A stretch of 56,916 bases of DNA from Cryomorphaceae bacterium (GCA_020832345.1 JAFIEY010000197.1:1-56916), one strand, 5' to 3'. Positions 44,364 to 54,034 are shown, counted from the first letter of the stretch. Notes: generated by a model from the sequence alone, not told the origin. Made by a program: numbers and translations.

Positions 44364-44371
44364 TATATTTG
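44364..44371 (+). promoter_or_regulatory. Promoter -7 element of the gene at 44503
   Basis: TATATTTG, an exact TAnnTTTG match; 130 bases of leader follow. No clear -33 TTG. Confidence 0.4.
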
Positions 44372-44502
44372 CTAGTTCAAAAATCGGCGAATTTAACACA
44401 AGGGAGTCCTTTCACTTAAATCACTTTCCTTGGCATATATATTGAAAGTTAACTAGTGATTTACAATTGATGATCCCGATTTTTAATGTTAATATACTAA
44501 CC

Positions 44503-45336
44503 ATGCGCAACGGAATTTTACTTTTCATTACCCTTTGGTCATTTCAAGCATCGGCTCAGTCTTTTCTTTTCGACCAGGAACTTATAAAGTCCTTCATTAC
44601 TTCCCAACGCTTTGCGCAAAAGGGAAAAATCATTTCGGCAGGAATTCCCGTTACAAACAGATACGATTTTGTGAAAACTTTGCCACCACCGGAAGACTGG
44701 AAATGGGCGTTCACTTCCGATAGTGTGAGCTTCACGGTAGAAACAAAAGATGGTTTGTATCAGTTGGTTTTTCCCAACGACATCAATTTAGTGACCGGAA
44801 CCGATAAAAAAGACCGTACCGATACCTTGGTTAAAACTTTAAAAAGGGTTTCCAACCAACCGAGCGACTACAAACCCTATCCGGCTCCAAAACCCAGCGC
44901 CCCCAACGACTCTATGTACGGCATCCTATATCAACACGACTTTTTGAGTTCGGGAAGAAAAACCTACGCCATGGGTGATATACTATTCAGCTTGTGTTTA
45001 CAATCAAACCCCGACAAAATCATAAAGGGATTTCAATTGGTTGTGCCCGGATACGGTTTTACGAGAGACACCGTAAAGGTAGGTGTTTCGGGAATGAACA
45101 ATTACTTTCAACACGATCAGTGGTTCTTTTGGTTGGCCCGCGACGGTGACGATTTTTTACTCTACGCAAAAAACGCCTTTTTTAATTTCGCCCACATGTT
45201 TTATCACAAAAGTGGCAGCCAAAATGACGATTTATTTACCATTGAATTACACGCATATATTCCCGATGGTAATGTGCGAGATTTGTTTAAAGTGTTTGAG
45301 GAAAAACCCGATGGGCGGGGCATTCGCGTAGAATAG
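44503..45336 (+). CDS. Secreted protein of unknown function
   Basis: 277 residues from ATG 44503; signal peptide MRNGILLFITLWSFQASAQ. The upstream in-frame extension (from 44467) is not needed. The mature part is mostly beta, with text such as DFLLYAKNAFFNFAHMFY and ELHAYIPDGNVRDLFKVFEE near the end. No family is recognised. First of the plus-strand run to 53275, separated from the next gene by 62 bases. Divergent from the peroxidase gene with a shared regulatory region. Confidence 0.6.
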   Translation: MRNGILLFITLWSFQASAQSFLFDQELIKSFITSQRFAQKGKIISAGIPVTNRYDFVKTLPPPEDWKWAFTSDSVSFTVETKDGLYQLVFPNDINLVTGTDKKDRTDTLVKTLKRVSNQPSDYKPYPAPKPSAPNDSMYGILYQHDFLSSGRKTYAMGDILFSLCLQSNPDKIIKGFQLVVPGYGFTRDTVKVGVSGMNNYFQHDQWFFWLARDGDDFLLYAKNAFFNFAHMFYHKSGSQNDDLFTIELHAYIPDGNVRDLFKVFEEKPDGRGIRVE

Positions 45337-45398
45337 TGTTTGGATTTTGTACCTATTAAATAATGAGGCATTAAAGGAAAATTAAATTTGAAATAGAG

Positions 45399-46856
45399 AT
45401 GATTAAGCGGACGGTTGTTTTTTTATGGTTGTTGTCATTTGGCGGTTTGCATGCACAAACATGTGATGAGATCCTAAATGATAAGGCTTATTTTAGCTAT
45501 CGGGCAACCGCCGAAACCGTGGAGGCTGCGAGGTCGGCTGCCCAAGACTTTTTACTCAATCAAATTACGACCACCGTTAAATCTGTGACGGAACTAAAAA
45601 CCAAAGAAATTTCCGGAGAGGTTAGCCAGGAATATGTTTCCACCGGACGAATGTCCTCAAATTTACGTCTAAGTGGTTTGCGACATGTCGTTTGTGAAAA
45701 CCAAAGGCGAAGAGACGATGATGTAACCGTAGTGGTGTATATCAGTTTGGATGATTTAGAAAAAAGCGCCAGAGAAGTTGAAAACCAGGTGCAACAGTAT
45801 TTGGAAATGATGGAAATGAAAAAACTCTTGGACAACGATATACTTACCGATGCCTACACTGCATATTTGCTTACCTTCCTTTCCCCCATGAACATTTCCG
45901 CAACATTTGAGGGCAATAAAATAAGAGATGCGAGATCCTTTTTAGAAATTTTATTGAAGCAACATTTGAGGGACATCGATTTAAGTCTAGCAAAACCACG
46001 TCCGGGAGGGCCGGGTATGGAAGAACAGTTTTCGGTAGAAATGAATGTAATAGGTAGCAACCAAACTGACTTCGTCTATGAGTTTTATTCCTCTACTTTA
46101 AATTCTAGGGCACAACTCCCCCGTGGAAAAGGCACTTTTCACTTTATCATTCAACCCTCTGCGCCCAAAGAAAGGTATCGCGGATATTTGTCATTTTCTC
46201 CTCTGAGAATTGACCCCAACGTAAGGGACGCCGCAGAAGCCAACGGATTTTCCAAAGAAGTTTCCATCGAATTTGACTTTTCCGATATCATAGAAGTGGA
46301 TTTTAACATCCGCGAACAGGGTGAAAACGTCATTGCATCCCCGGTTTTAAAACATTTGAGCCCCCGGACTTTTGAATGGTTTAGCAACGGAAAACTCATT
46401 TCTACCGATCAAATATTACGCGTTCCAAAAGACGAGATTCAGGGCAGCGTTAAATTGGTAGTAAACGGTTTAACTTCTCATGCAAAGGAGCAAACTGTTC
46501 GTGGTGCACCCATCCAAACCGTGCAGACCGACAAAAAACCCGAAATAACCACTGAACAAGAAGTGAGATCTGTTTCACTTTTGGGAAGCGAGCTGGGAAA
46601 ACTTCAAAACTTTTCTGATTTGCAAAATAAATTGAGGTCGTTTAGGCAAAATGGTCAGGCCACTTGGGGTCGCCAGAATGATTTTGTCAACCCCGACCAA
46701 TGCTGGGTCATCATGGTTGACGGAGAATCCCAAAAGTTAATTCACGTCCTTACCCCAAATCAAGACGGACGAAAAGATCTCAAAACCGGAAAAGTATTTC
46801 AACAGATCGACGAACAGTTTAACGGATATGCACAGATATGGATAGATTTATTTTAA
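45399..46856 (+). CDS. Secreted protein with LPP20/FlgT-like N-terminal domain
   Basis: 485 residues, signal peptide MIKRTVVFLWLLSFGGLHAQ. Residues 25-125 resemble the LPP20/flagellar assembly T N-terminal fold (SYRATAETVEAARSAAQDFL, then SGLRHVVCENQRR). The middle (150-370) has two beta domains (FHFIIQPSAPKERYRGYLSF; EWFSNGKLISTDQIL looks Ig-like). The C-terminal ~70 residues (QCWVIMVDGESQKLIHVLTP) are unknown. It overlaps the next gene by 19 bases, so both are translated together. Role unknown. Confidence 0.7.
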   Translation: MIKRTVVFLWLLSFGGLHAQTCDEILNDKAYFSYRATAETVEAARSAAQDFLLNQITTTVKSVTELKTKEISGEVSQEYVSTGRMSSNLRLSGLRHVVCENQRRRDDDVTVVVYISLDDLEKSAREVENQVQQYLEMMEMKKLLDNDILTDAYTAYLLTFLSPMNISATFEGNKIRDARSFLEILLKQHLRDIDLSLAKPRPGGPGMEEQFSVEMNVIGSNQTDFVYEFYSSTLNSRAQLPRGKGTFHFIIQPSAPKERYRGYLSFSPLRIDPNVRDAAEANGFSKEVSIEFDFSDIIEVDFNIREQGENVIASPVLKHLSPRTFEWFSNGKLISTDQILRVPKDEIQGSVKLVVNGLTSHAKEQTVRGAPIQTVQTDKKPEITTEQEVRSVSLLGSELGKLQNFSDLQNKLRSFRQNGQATWGRQNDFVNPDQCWVIMVDGESQKLIHVLTPNQDGRKDLKTGKVFQQIDEQFNGYAQIWIDLF

Positions 46857-47797
46857 CATTGGTAGTTGGGCTTTTTGCCGTCGCGGGTTTTGGGCAAAAC
46901 CGAACCCAAATTAAACTTAACAATAGCGACAACTCTGCTGTTCATCAGCGTATTGTACGAGATGTTTCGGCGCTTTTAACAGCGTGTAACGTAGCGTCGG
47001 TGCAAAACAAAGCCATTGACTGGACAGGGATTCAAATTGGTAATAACGCAAAATCCCGAATCAACGATATTTGGTCCACCAGCCCTTTTCGTTGTATAGA
47101 AACCAATTTGGACGTCAACTTGCTCCGAATCCCCGGTGGAAAATTTCAGTTGCGCCAAATCCCGGTGGTTGTGATTACCGGCGATGCCCGAAAAAACGAA
47201 GAATTGGTTTTTAACATTCGCCCCGATGGCAGCATTGAAGATTTGTATTTTGGCTTAGATCAGCACAGATACCGCCACTTACTAAGTGCCGGGGAAGGCC
47301 TTACCGATTTTCGCCGCAGACAAATGATTCTCGATTTTTTGGAAAATTTTCGCACAGCTTATAACCGAAAAGACCTCAATATGCTGGAAATGACCTTTAG
47401 CGAAAATGCCCTCATCATTGTTGGTCGCGTGGTACAAGAAACCGAAAGAGGCGTTGACGGCATGGCCTCATTAGGTCAGCAAAAAGTAGAACTCATCAGG
47501 TACAACAAGCAACAATACATGGAAAACCTCAGACGGGTTTTTAGTCGAAACGCCTTTATTGATGTAAATTTTGATGACATTGAAATCGTCAAGCACGGAT
47601 CCCGGGATGAAATTTACGGAGTTAATCTCAGGCAAAAATGGAGATCATCTACCTACGGCGATGAGGGCTACCTTTTCTTGATGATTGATTTTGAGGATGA
47701 AGAACACCCCCTAATTCACGTTCGAGCCTGGCAACCCGAAAAAGAAACGCCCATGGAGGAGGTGATTGAATTGGGGGATTTTGATATCATTAAATGA
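46838..47797 (+). CDS. Secreted protein with C-terminal NTF2-like domain
   Basis: 319 residues, signal peptide MDRFILTLVVGLFAVAGFGQ. Residues 25-150 are beta-rich and unknown. Residues 160-305 look like an NTF2/SnoaL-like cone (FLENFRTAYNRKDLNMLEMTF, FDDIEIVKHGSRDEIYGVNLRQ, then YLFLMIDFEDEEHPLIHVRAW). Such domains bind small ligands or other proteins. Starts inside the previous gene; 38 bases precede the next gene. Confidence 0.7.
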   Translation: MDRFILTLVVGLFAVAGFGQNRTQIKLNNSDNSAVHQRIVRDVSALLTACNVASVQNKAIDWTGIQIGNNAKSRINDIWSTSPFRCIETNLDVNLLRIPGGKFQLRQIPVVVITGDARKNEELVFNIRPDGSIEDLYFGLDQHRYRHLLSAGEGLTDFRRRQMILDFLENFRTAYNRKDLNMLEMTFSENALIIVGRVVQETERGVDGMASLGQQKVELIRYNKQQYMENLRRVFSRNAFIDVNFDDIEIVKHGSRDEIYGVNLRQKWRSSTYGDEGYLFLMIDFEDEEHPLIHVRAWQPEKETPMEEVIELGDFDIIK

Positions 47798-47835
47798 CCT
47801 AACTCAATAAATTAACACTGAGACAACGGTAAAAT

Positions 47836-49596
47836 ATGCGACTACTTTTATCCGGCTTGTTTTTTTTACTTTTACATGGGACTTTGGAAGCCCAACTAAA
47901 AGATTTTGTGGTAACCCCACAAAACAAACCGGAAAATCCGATAGTCCAGGGCAACACAACCTATCCCGACAACGCCATCATAATTGTCTATTCCGCTATA
48001 AAAGATGTGAATTTTCGATCGTCTTTAGGTGGCATCAATGTGCAGCGATACAATGAAGCCGCCAGTCGGTACGAAATTTTAATCACGCCACAACGTCAAA
48101 TCATTTTTGTTCAAAAACCCGGCTTTAGAGAAACCCGGTTGGGTCAATTGAACCCCTCCCCCAAGGAAGATTTTTATTTTGACCTTGAAGAAAAAATCGA
48201 TCAAAAAGTGTTGGAGGCCGCTGAACCGGGAAAAATATCCATTAAGACAAATCCAAGCGGAGCGAGTATTCTTTTTAACAAAATGCCCTTAGCCGAAAAA
48301 ACCCCATATACCATAGAGTATTTGCCGGGCTTAAAACACATCGGCGTCTCACTTCCCGGATATTTGAGCATCGACACAACCTTTGTCCTTCAATCTGGCG
48401 CTAATGTAAATTTGAATTTTGAACTTGAACTCGACCCCAAAGGGGAAATTTATCTAAGGAAAAAAGCCGAGGTGGACGAATCAAGTGCCTGGGAACTCGC
48501 CCAACAAACGGACACCAAAGTCGCTTACGAACTATTTCTGCAACGATTCCCCGCTGGAAACCATGCACCTCAAGCGAAACAGAAATTGGCGCAAATCCAA
48601 ATTTCATCTGGCGATAAAGCCCTTTTAACCCATAATTATCACACAGCAAAGGTGCATTACAACAATGCAAGGGTTTATGATCGACAGGCGCCCATCAAAT
48701 TTCGTTTAAGTGTAGCCAATGCCTGGGAGAGAATGACGGCCAATTTATTCTCCATTCACGTTGACATGCCCGTCGGGTTAAATATGGCCTCCATCAGCAC
48801 CTATGATTTCCATGCTTTTGCCTACCAAACCTCCACCACCACCCACCAAAGTTCCGGTTGGAATCACCAAAAACAAAGCAAATACACGCCAATAGTCCCC
48901 TGGGGTATTTCAGCTGATTTTCGGTTGCCCATCAGAATACCTTATATCCCGGCCATGGTAATTTCCGCAAAACCCTTTTTCAATACCTGGCAAGAAACCC
49001 ATCTCGATCGACTTCAACCATTAGATTACGAACACTATTCCGGAATATATGAGCCGACAGGCGAGGTCATAAACAAAGTGGATACCCTTTCATTTAGTCC
49101 CTTTGAAAACGCTGTCCGTCTTCGGAGATTTGGGGTCAACTTCGGGTTTTCGCCCATTTCATTTTTACAGGTATATGTACCGGCTCAATATATATCGCTC
49201 CACTATCAGCCCGGAAATGCATGTTTGGACTGTCAGGAAAATGCCATTGAGGCCGGAAGTTTTTCACTGGGTTTGGGTGTGCAAATTGGACACTCCTTCT
49301 CCTCGGGTTTTGGGATTTTTGGTTTTGCCGAGCGGTGGACAGGAAACTTTAGTGGCGACCAGCCTCTTGAAACGGAAATAAATGCCCACCCGGCTTTTCA
49401 ATCGGAACTAAATTTTCGAGCGATTGCCAGGACAATTGGACTTGAGTTCCGTTTTCCTGTACTCGACAACCATCTAACCCTGCGGTATGAAAACCCGAAA
49501 ATTAGCGGTGCCTTTGGTGATCTTTCTTCCAACTTAAACGCATTAAGAGAAATGGAAATGCATTTTCTCCAACTGAGATATAGCATTCATTTTTAA
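47836..49596 (+). CDS. Secreted protein: novel N-terminal domain, PEGA domain, C-terminal barrel
   Basis: 586 residues, signal peptide MRLLLSGLFFLLLHGTLEAQ. Order: a domain of unknown type at 21-118 shared with the proteins at 50999 and 52217 (FRSS.GGIN.QRYN, RYEILI.PQRQIIFVQK); a PEGA domain at 132-198 (ISIKTNPSGASILFNKMPLA); a TPR-like stretch (LAQQTDTKVAYELFLQRFPA) at about 215-250; then a long strand-rich part ending LRYSIHF, typical of an outer-membrane barrel. It could link cell wall and outer membrane (inference). Ten bases precede the PorV-like gene. Confidence 0.72.
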   Translation: MRLLLSGLFFLLLHGTLEAQLKDFVVTPQNKPENPIVQGNTTYPDNAIIIVYSAIKDVNFRSSLGGINVQRYNEAASRYEILITPQRQIIFVQKPGFRETRLGQLNPSPKEDFYFDLEEKIDQKVLEAAEPGKISIKTNPSGASILFNKMPLAEKTPYTIEYLPGLKHIGVSLPGYLSIDTTFVLQSGANVNLNFELELDPKGEIYLRKKAEVDESSAWELAQQTDTKVAYELFLQRFPAGNHAPQAKQKLAQIQISSGDKALLTHNYHTAKVHYNNARVYDRQAPIKFRLSVANAWERMTANLFSIHVDMPVGLNMASISTYDFHAFAYQTSTTTHQSSGWNHQKQSKYTPIVPWGISADFRLPIRIPYIPAMVISAKPFFNTWQETHLDRLQPLDYEHYSGIYEPTGEVINKVDTLSFSPFENAVRLRRFGVNFGFSPISFLQVYVPAQYISLHYQPGNACLDCQENAIEAGSFSLGLGVQIGHSFSSGFGIFGFAERWTGNFSGDQPLETEINAHPAFQSELNFRAIARTIGLEFRFPVLDNHLTLRYENPKISGAFGDLSSNLNALREMEMHFLQLRYSIHF

Positions 49597-49606
49597 CCAA
49601 ATAACC

Positions 49607-50902
49607 ATGAAATCTCATTGGATTAAAACATTTTTGCAAATCGTGATAACCGGCATGTTGGTGGGTATGCCATTGTTGTCCAATGCTCAAGCTTTTGGGT
49701 TTTTTCGGGATCGCATGTATATGCCTCAGGGCAGCAGAGCGGTTGGGCTGGGTGGCGCTTATACCGCAGTTGCCAACGACGCAACGGCGATATTCTGGAA
49801 TCCGGGGGCACTGGGACAGCTCAACGGAACTTCTATGTCTTTTACAGGAATAGGACAATCGAGAATTGCAGAATTGGAAATGAATCCCGGCAGTCAGTTT
49901 TCCGCCCTTATCAAAAACAATTCGCAATTTCACGGTGGACTAAATCAAGGGGCAATTGCCATTCCCATTTTTATTGAAAATGCTAATATTCAAATCGTTC
50001 CCGCTATTTCCTATCACCAACAGGACAATTATCAGGGCTTTCGGGAAGAGTGGATAATGGAGTATTACGAAGGTTCTGAATGGCTGGATTATAATATGGA
50101 CTTTAATTTTCGCGGCGGCATGCATTCTATTTCGGCCGGATTGGGACTTCAGGTTGGTGATCACGTTGGATTAGGCGTCGTTTACAATTCTTTTATAGGT
50201 ACCAGAAGGGAGCATCTGGATTTGGAAATGACAGGTAACACCATTTCTAACGAAACGGCCAGAGAGTATCTCAATGCAAGATTAAGAGGTGGAGGCTATA
50301 CTTTTGGGTTAAAAATAACCTCCTCTGACTTTCGCAAAAATCGGTTTCATCCCAATGACGATTACAAAGACGGTTTTGATTTTGGGCTAACCATCGATTT
50401 GCCGCACCAGCACAGGATGGATATTTGGGACGAAGACATACCCAACGACACCACATACAGAATCATGAGTCAGCCCATGAGATTGCGCACAGGTATAGCG
50501 ATAAGGGCAGACAACATCTTGTGGAGTACGGACTTTTCCTATACGAATTTTGACAAGGCACGAACCAGCGAACCCAACGCTAATGATAGTTGGAGAACCG
50601 TGCCGGAAGGCATAAATCTCATGAGTATATCTACCGGTTTAGAAATTTCCAATGTCCTTCGATTTGGCTTTATGGCCAGAAATTATCAGTTTTTAGATGC
50701 GGATAAAAAACAACCATGGACAACTTCCATCTCTATGGGACTCTCCATTGGGGAAAATGACACCTTTATCTGGGACATTACAGGATCCATGGAATTCTTT
50801 AATTGGGAAGATTTGAATGTGGGTCCTTTTGGTGATAGTTTTACCTATAAAGGGACCATGTTTACCCTTATGACAAGCTTTAGGATTTTGATTCCAAATT
50901 GA
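49607..50902 (+). CDS. PorV/UPF0164-like outer-membrane protein
   Basis: 431 residues, signal peptide MKSHWIKTFLQIVITGMLVGMPLLSNAQ. The conserved opening GSRAVGLGGAYTAVANDATA then FWNPGALGQL is that of the FadL/PorV/UPF0164 barrel group. PorV itself shuttles T9SS cargo; this protein is a relative, and its exact role is unknown. Ten bases after the PEGA protein; 96 bases before the next gene. Member of the putative envelope run. Confidence 0.82.
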   Translation: MKSHWIKTFLQIVITGMLVGMPLLSNAQAFGFFRDRMYMPQGSRAVGLGGAYTAVANDATAIFWNPGALGQLNGTSMSFTGIGQSRIAELEMNPGSQFSALIKNNSQFHGGLNQGAIAIPIFIENANIQIVPAISYHQQDNYQGFREEWIMEYYEGSEWLDYNMDFNFRGGMHSISAGLGLQVGDHVGLGVVYNSFIGTRREHLDLEMTGNTISNETAREYLNARLRGGGYTFGLKITSSDFRKNRFHPNDDYKDGFDFGLTIDLPHQHRMDIWDEDIPNDTTYRIMSQPMRLRTGIAIRADNILWSTDFSYTNFDKARTSEPNANDSWRTVPEGINLMSISTGLEISNVLRFGFMARNYQFLDADKKQPWTTSISMGLSIGENDTFIWDITGSMEFFNWEDLNVGPFGDSFTYKGTMFTLMTSFRILIPN

Positions 50903-50998
50903 TAAAACTCACAAGAGAAAGTGCATTTTACACAGGAGAATGTTCAAACGTAGGTGCTCACATTTAGGCATAAACCACTGAAAAACCATTTTAAACTA

Positions 50999-52024
50999 AT
51001 GAATAAATTCCTTTTGTCTGCCCTGTTTTTTCTCGGTGTGTTTTCCATAAATGCCCAGCTCAAAAACTTCACTATTTCACCCGTAAAGACACCCGAAACA
51101 CCCATTGTTCAGGCCAATTCTCAGTTTTCTGATAACGCCTTAATCATTGTTTTTTCGGATTTAGAAGATTTGAATTTTCGCAGTTCCATCGGCGGGATCA
51201 ACAGACAGCGTTACAATAGCCAGGCCGGCAGGTACGAAATACTTATTTCGCCTCAACGACAAATTATTTTTGTGCAAAAGTCGGGATTTAGAGAGACTCG
51301 TGTTGGAATCATAAATCCTCAAGCTAAGGAAGTGTTTTATTTTGAAGTGCAATCCGAGCAAAACCGATTTAGCAACGTGGAACTTACCGCCAATCAGCAG
51401 CGCATATTAGAACTGGAAAAAAACATCAAAACTGCTGCCGAAAAACAAGAATTTGCTTTGGCCGCCGAATACCAAAAGGAACTTAAGTTGCGTGAAGAAC
51501 TCGAAGAAGCCATAAATTCGGGCAACCTTGAAGGCGTTGTCAGGGCAAAAAAAGCACTTATAAATGATGGAAATGAAATGGTTCCGCCAATGGTCAAGCA
51601 TGAACCTTCTATCATTACCGTTCCGCGTGCTCGAAAAAGCCCCATATCCGAAGAACAACAAGCTCTAATAGATCACATAGACAAAACAATATTATACGGA
51701 AACAAACAATTAGCATACGGCATTTTTTTCTCCGCGCTCACCATTACAACCGGTTTACTCGCTACAGCTTTATGGCAGGAATATTACTATTATTCGGGTT
51801 TCGATGAAGACCTTATCAGCTCGATGGTAATGGCCGGAGGTATGGTTGGTTTTTCCATTCCAGCCTATAAAAAACTAAAAAAGTATCATGGCGCCAAAAA
51901 AGAAGTGAAGGCTGACTTAGATAAACTCGAAAAAAAATATGCCACAGAGTTAATTATCTCCTCCGGAAGCCTTCGGGTTGGAGATAGGCAAGCATTTGGA
52001 TTGGGGTTAACATTGAGATTTTAA
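50999..52024 (+). CDS. Secreted protein with novel N-terminal domain and UVR-like coiled motif
   Basis: 341 residues from ATG 50999 (the frame is open to 50954), signal peptide MNKFLLSALFFLGVFSINAQ. Residues 21-117 are the novel domain shared with 47836 and 52217. Residues 135-170 read AAEKQEFALAAEYQKELKLR, resembling the helical UVR motif of UvrB/UvrC. Two hydrophobic helices lie at about 236-258 and 272-288. The end GLGLTLRF is barrel-like. R1 minimal copy follows the stop. Confidence 0.7.
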   Translation: MNKFLLSALFFLGVFSINAQLKNFTISPVKTPETPIVQANSQFSDNALIIVFSDLEDLNFRSSIGGINRQRYNSQAGRYEILISPQRQIIFVQKSGFRETRVGIINPQAKEVFYFEVQSEQNRFSNVELTANQQRILELEKNIKTAAEKQEFALAAEYQKELKLREELEEAINSGNLEGVVRAKKALINDGNEMVPPMVKHEPSIITVPRARKSPISEEQQALIDHIDKTILYGNKQLAYGIFFSALTITTGLLATALWQEYYYYSGFDEDLISSMVMAGGMVGFSIPAYKKLKKYHGAKKEVKADLDKLEKKYATELIISSGSLRVGDRQAFGLGLTLRF

Positions 52025-52028
52025 TTTT

Positions 52029-52083
52029 GAGTCCACTCCAAAAAGTCCCTTTCTGCCAAAATCTTCCTTGTTGCAGTGGACTC
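52029..52083. repeat. R1 minimal derivative, 55 bp
   Basis: Ends gagtccactccaaaaag and gttgcagtggactc; same length as the copy at 31384. Flanks aatttt and actttt differ by one base. It sits four bases after the stop at 52024. Confidence 0.85.
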
Positions 52084-52216
52084 ACTTTTTTGATCTGAGA
52101 AAAAAATCTTGTAACTTAACCTCCGCAAAAGTATTATCAAAACCCTATAAAAGCTAAAAATATCTTAAACACATAAATATTCCAATTTTTTCCGCGATTT
52201 TTGCTTTCTTAAACAC

Positions 52217-53275
52217 ATGCACAAAATCTTATCCATAACGCTTTTTCTGTTATTCCTCGGCAACATTTCTGTCGGGCAACTCAAGCAATTGGAAGTGTTG
52301 GAAATAGAGAATCCCCAAATACAAGTTGTACAAGCCAACAACAACTATCCGGACAACGCAATGGTTATTGTGTATTCCAACGTTCGCAACCTCACCTTTC
52401 GCTCCTCCATGGGCGGTATCAATCAACAGCGGTACAATGCGCAGTCAAACCGATACGAAATATTAATTAACCCAGTTCGTCAAATCCTTTTGGTTAGTCA
52501 TCCCGAATATTTAGAAACGAGGGTAAGCACCATAAATCCACAGCCAAAAGAAGTGTTTTATTTTCAAATTAGCGGAGAAAGCAATCGTTTTGGAAACGGC
52601 CCAATGACCCGAAATCAAAAAAAGATTCTTACCCTAGAATCAGAGATTTCCACTCTTATTTCTTCGCAAAACTTTCGCGCTGCGGAACCCCTATTAATTG
52701 AACGAAACCTCCGCGATGAAATTGAAGATGCCATTATGGATGGTGATTTTACAAAAATTACGGAACTTAAAAAACAATTGTTGGACAGAGAAAGCACGGA
52801 TAGCGCATCACAGGTTTTGACCCTGAGGGATGACCCAATGGAAATTGAGGGAACCCCATTAATTCCCTTAGAAATAGAAAATGAAGAAAAAGCATCTGCC
52901 CCGGAATTCATTTTTTACCTTTCGGAAAAAGAAAAATTAGATTATGCGTATAAGGTAGATCAAATGGAGCGTCATCGAAACCTTGCAGGCTTGTTTTTCA
53001 CCCTAATGCCCATTTCATTAATGGCGGGGGCGGCTATAGCATCCGAAGACGATGATAAATCCGTTAACCGCGGCATTGCTGTTGCGAGTATAGGGTTTGG
53101 TCTTTTTGGTTTGGCAGGACTTATTCAAACCAGTAAATCAATTGAAATTCAAAATGATATTGACCGATTTAAAAAGCGCATTGAATCTGAAAACCGACCA
53201 ATTACAGTTTTGCCGTCTATGATCAATAGTCCCATGGGAAGTAATTTTGGTCTGGGATTGCGTTGGCGATTTTGA
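52217..53275 (+). CDS. Secreted protein with novel N-terminal domain (paralogue of 50999)
   Basis: 352 residues, signal peptide MHKILSITLFLLFLGNISVGQ. Same plan as 50999: novel domain (about 21-118), helical segment (TLISSQNFRAAEPLLIERNL), two hydrophobic helices (LAGLFFTLMPISLMAGAAIA; GIAVASIGFGLFGLAGLI), ending GLGLRWRF. The UVR-like motif is weaker here than in 50999. Separated from 50999 by an R1 minimal copy and about 130 bases; convergent with the next gene, 12 bases apart. Confidence 0.7.
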   Translation: MHKILSITLFLLFLGNISVGQLKQLEVLEIENPQIQVVQANNNYPDNAMVIVYSNVRNLTFRSSMGGINQQRYNAQSNRYEILINPVRQILLVSHPEYLETRVSTINPQPKEVFYFQISGESNRFGNGPMTRNQKKILTLESEISTLISSQNFRAAEPLLIERNLRDEIEDAIMDGDFTKITELKKQLLDRESTDSASQVLTLRDDPMEIEGTPLIPLEIENEEKASAPEFIFYLSEKEKLDYAYKVDQMERHRNLAGLFFTLMPISLMAGAAIASEDDDKSVNRGIAVASIGFGLFGLAGLIQTSKSIEIQNDIDRFKKRIESENRPITVLPSMINSPMGSNFGLGLRWRF

Positions 53276-53287
53276 TTACTTTCAAAG

Positions 53288-54034
53288 TTAATGATAATAA
53301 ATTCGGATTTTCACGCCAGCCATCAATAAAGGGTTTTCCGAAGCTCGCATTGGCTGAAGGTAGGTTAAGTTTGCCACCAGAAGATAGTTGTCAGAAAATT
53401 TAAAAGGGAAATCCAGCGCCAAATAGCCGCACGTATTTGGATATCTACCATAAAGGAAAAATCCACCCGCAGAAATGCTTTGACTAAATTTTTCCATTCG
53501 ATTAAATTTATACCCCGCACCAATTTGAAAATTTCCCGTATTGAATTCTTCCCTGTGTTGATCGTCATCAAAATCCGGCTCTTGCCAAAATAATACAGAC
53601 CCCATACCAAAACCATAGGTTAGATGCCATTGGTTACTTTTTCCAAACTCAATTCCAAAGTTAAACGAATAAAGTCCTGTGATACTTTCTCCAAAAGACG
53701 AAATTTGTGACAGCAAATCCATACCTAAATCAAAGTGCCGCCAATTGTCCCGCATATCAGGTAAAACCTTTGATTTTCGGACAACATCACTTTCATAAAT
53801 GATGCGGGTTCCATATCTGGGTTGACGAATTTCATAATAATTATCTGGAGAAACCCTAATCACGCGTCCGCGAAAAACCTGTCCATCTGCCAATTCAAAC
53901 TCAGAAATGGTATAATCATCATACGCATCAAAGGGAAAGTGTGATTCTTGTGCCAATAATGACAATGAACAAATGTTCACAATCAAAACAACTGCGAAGA
54001 ATTTTAGCAGACTTATGTAACCATTATCGACCAT
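53288..54034 (-). CDS. Beta-barrel protein with small N-terminal domain (type A, copy 2)
   Basis: 248 residues from ATG 54032-54034, signal peptide MVDNGYISLLKFFAVVLIVN. A short Sm-like domain (SEFELADGQVFRGRVIRVSP) leads to a barrel with a motif shared with copy 1: PDMRDNWRHFDLGM, then NRMEKFSQSISAGG. The start overlaps the previous stop by 11 bases, so the four genes are one coupled operon. Function unknown. Confidence 0.72.
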   Translation of the reverse strand: MVDNGYISLLKFFAVVLIVNICSLSLLAQESHFPFDAYDDYTISEFELADGQVFRGRVIRVSPDNYYEIRQPRYGTRIIYESDVVRKSKVLPDMRDNWRHFDLGMDLLSQISSFGESITGLYSFNFGIEFGKSNQWHLTYGFGMGSVLFWQEPDFDDDQHREEFNTGNFQIGAGYKFNRMEKFSQSISAGGFFLYGRYPNTCGYLALDFPFKFSDNYLLVANLTYLQPMRASENPLLMAGVKIRIYYH

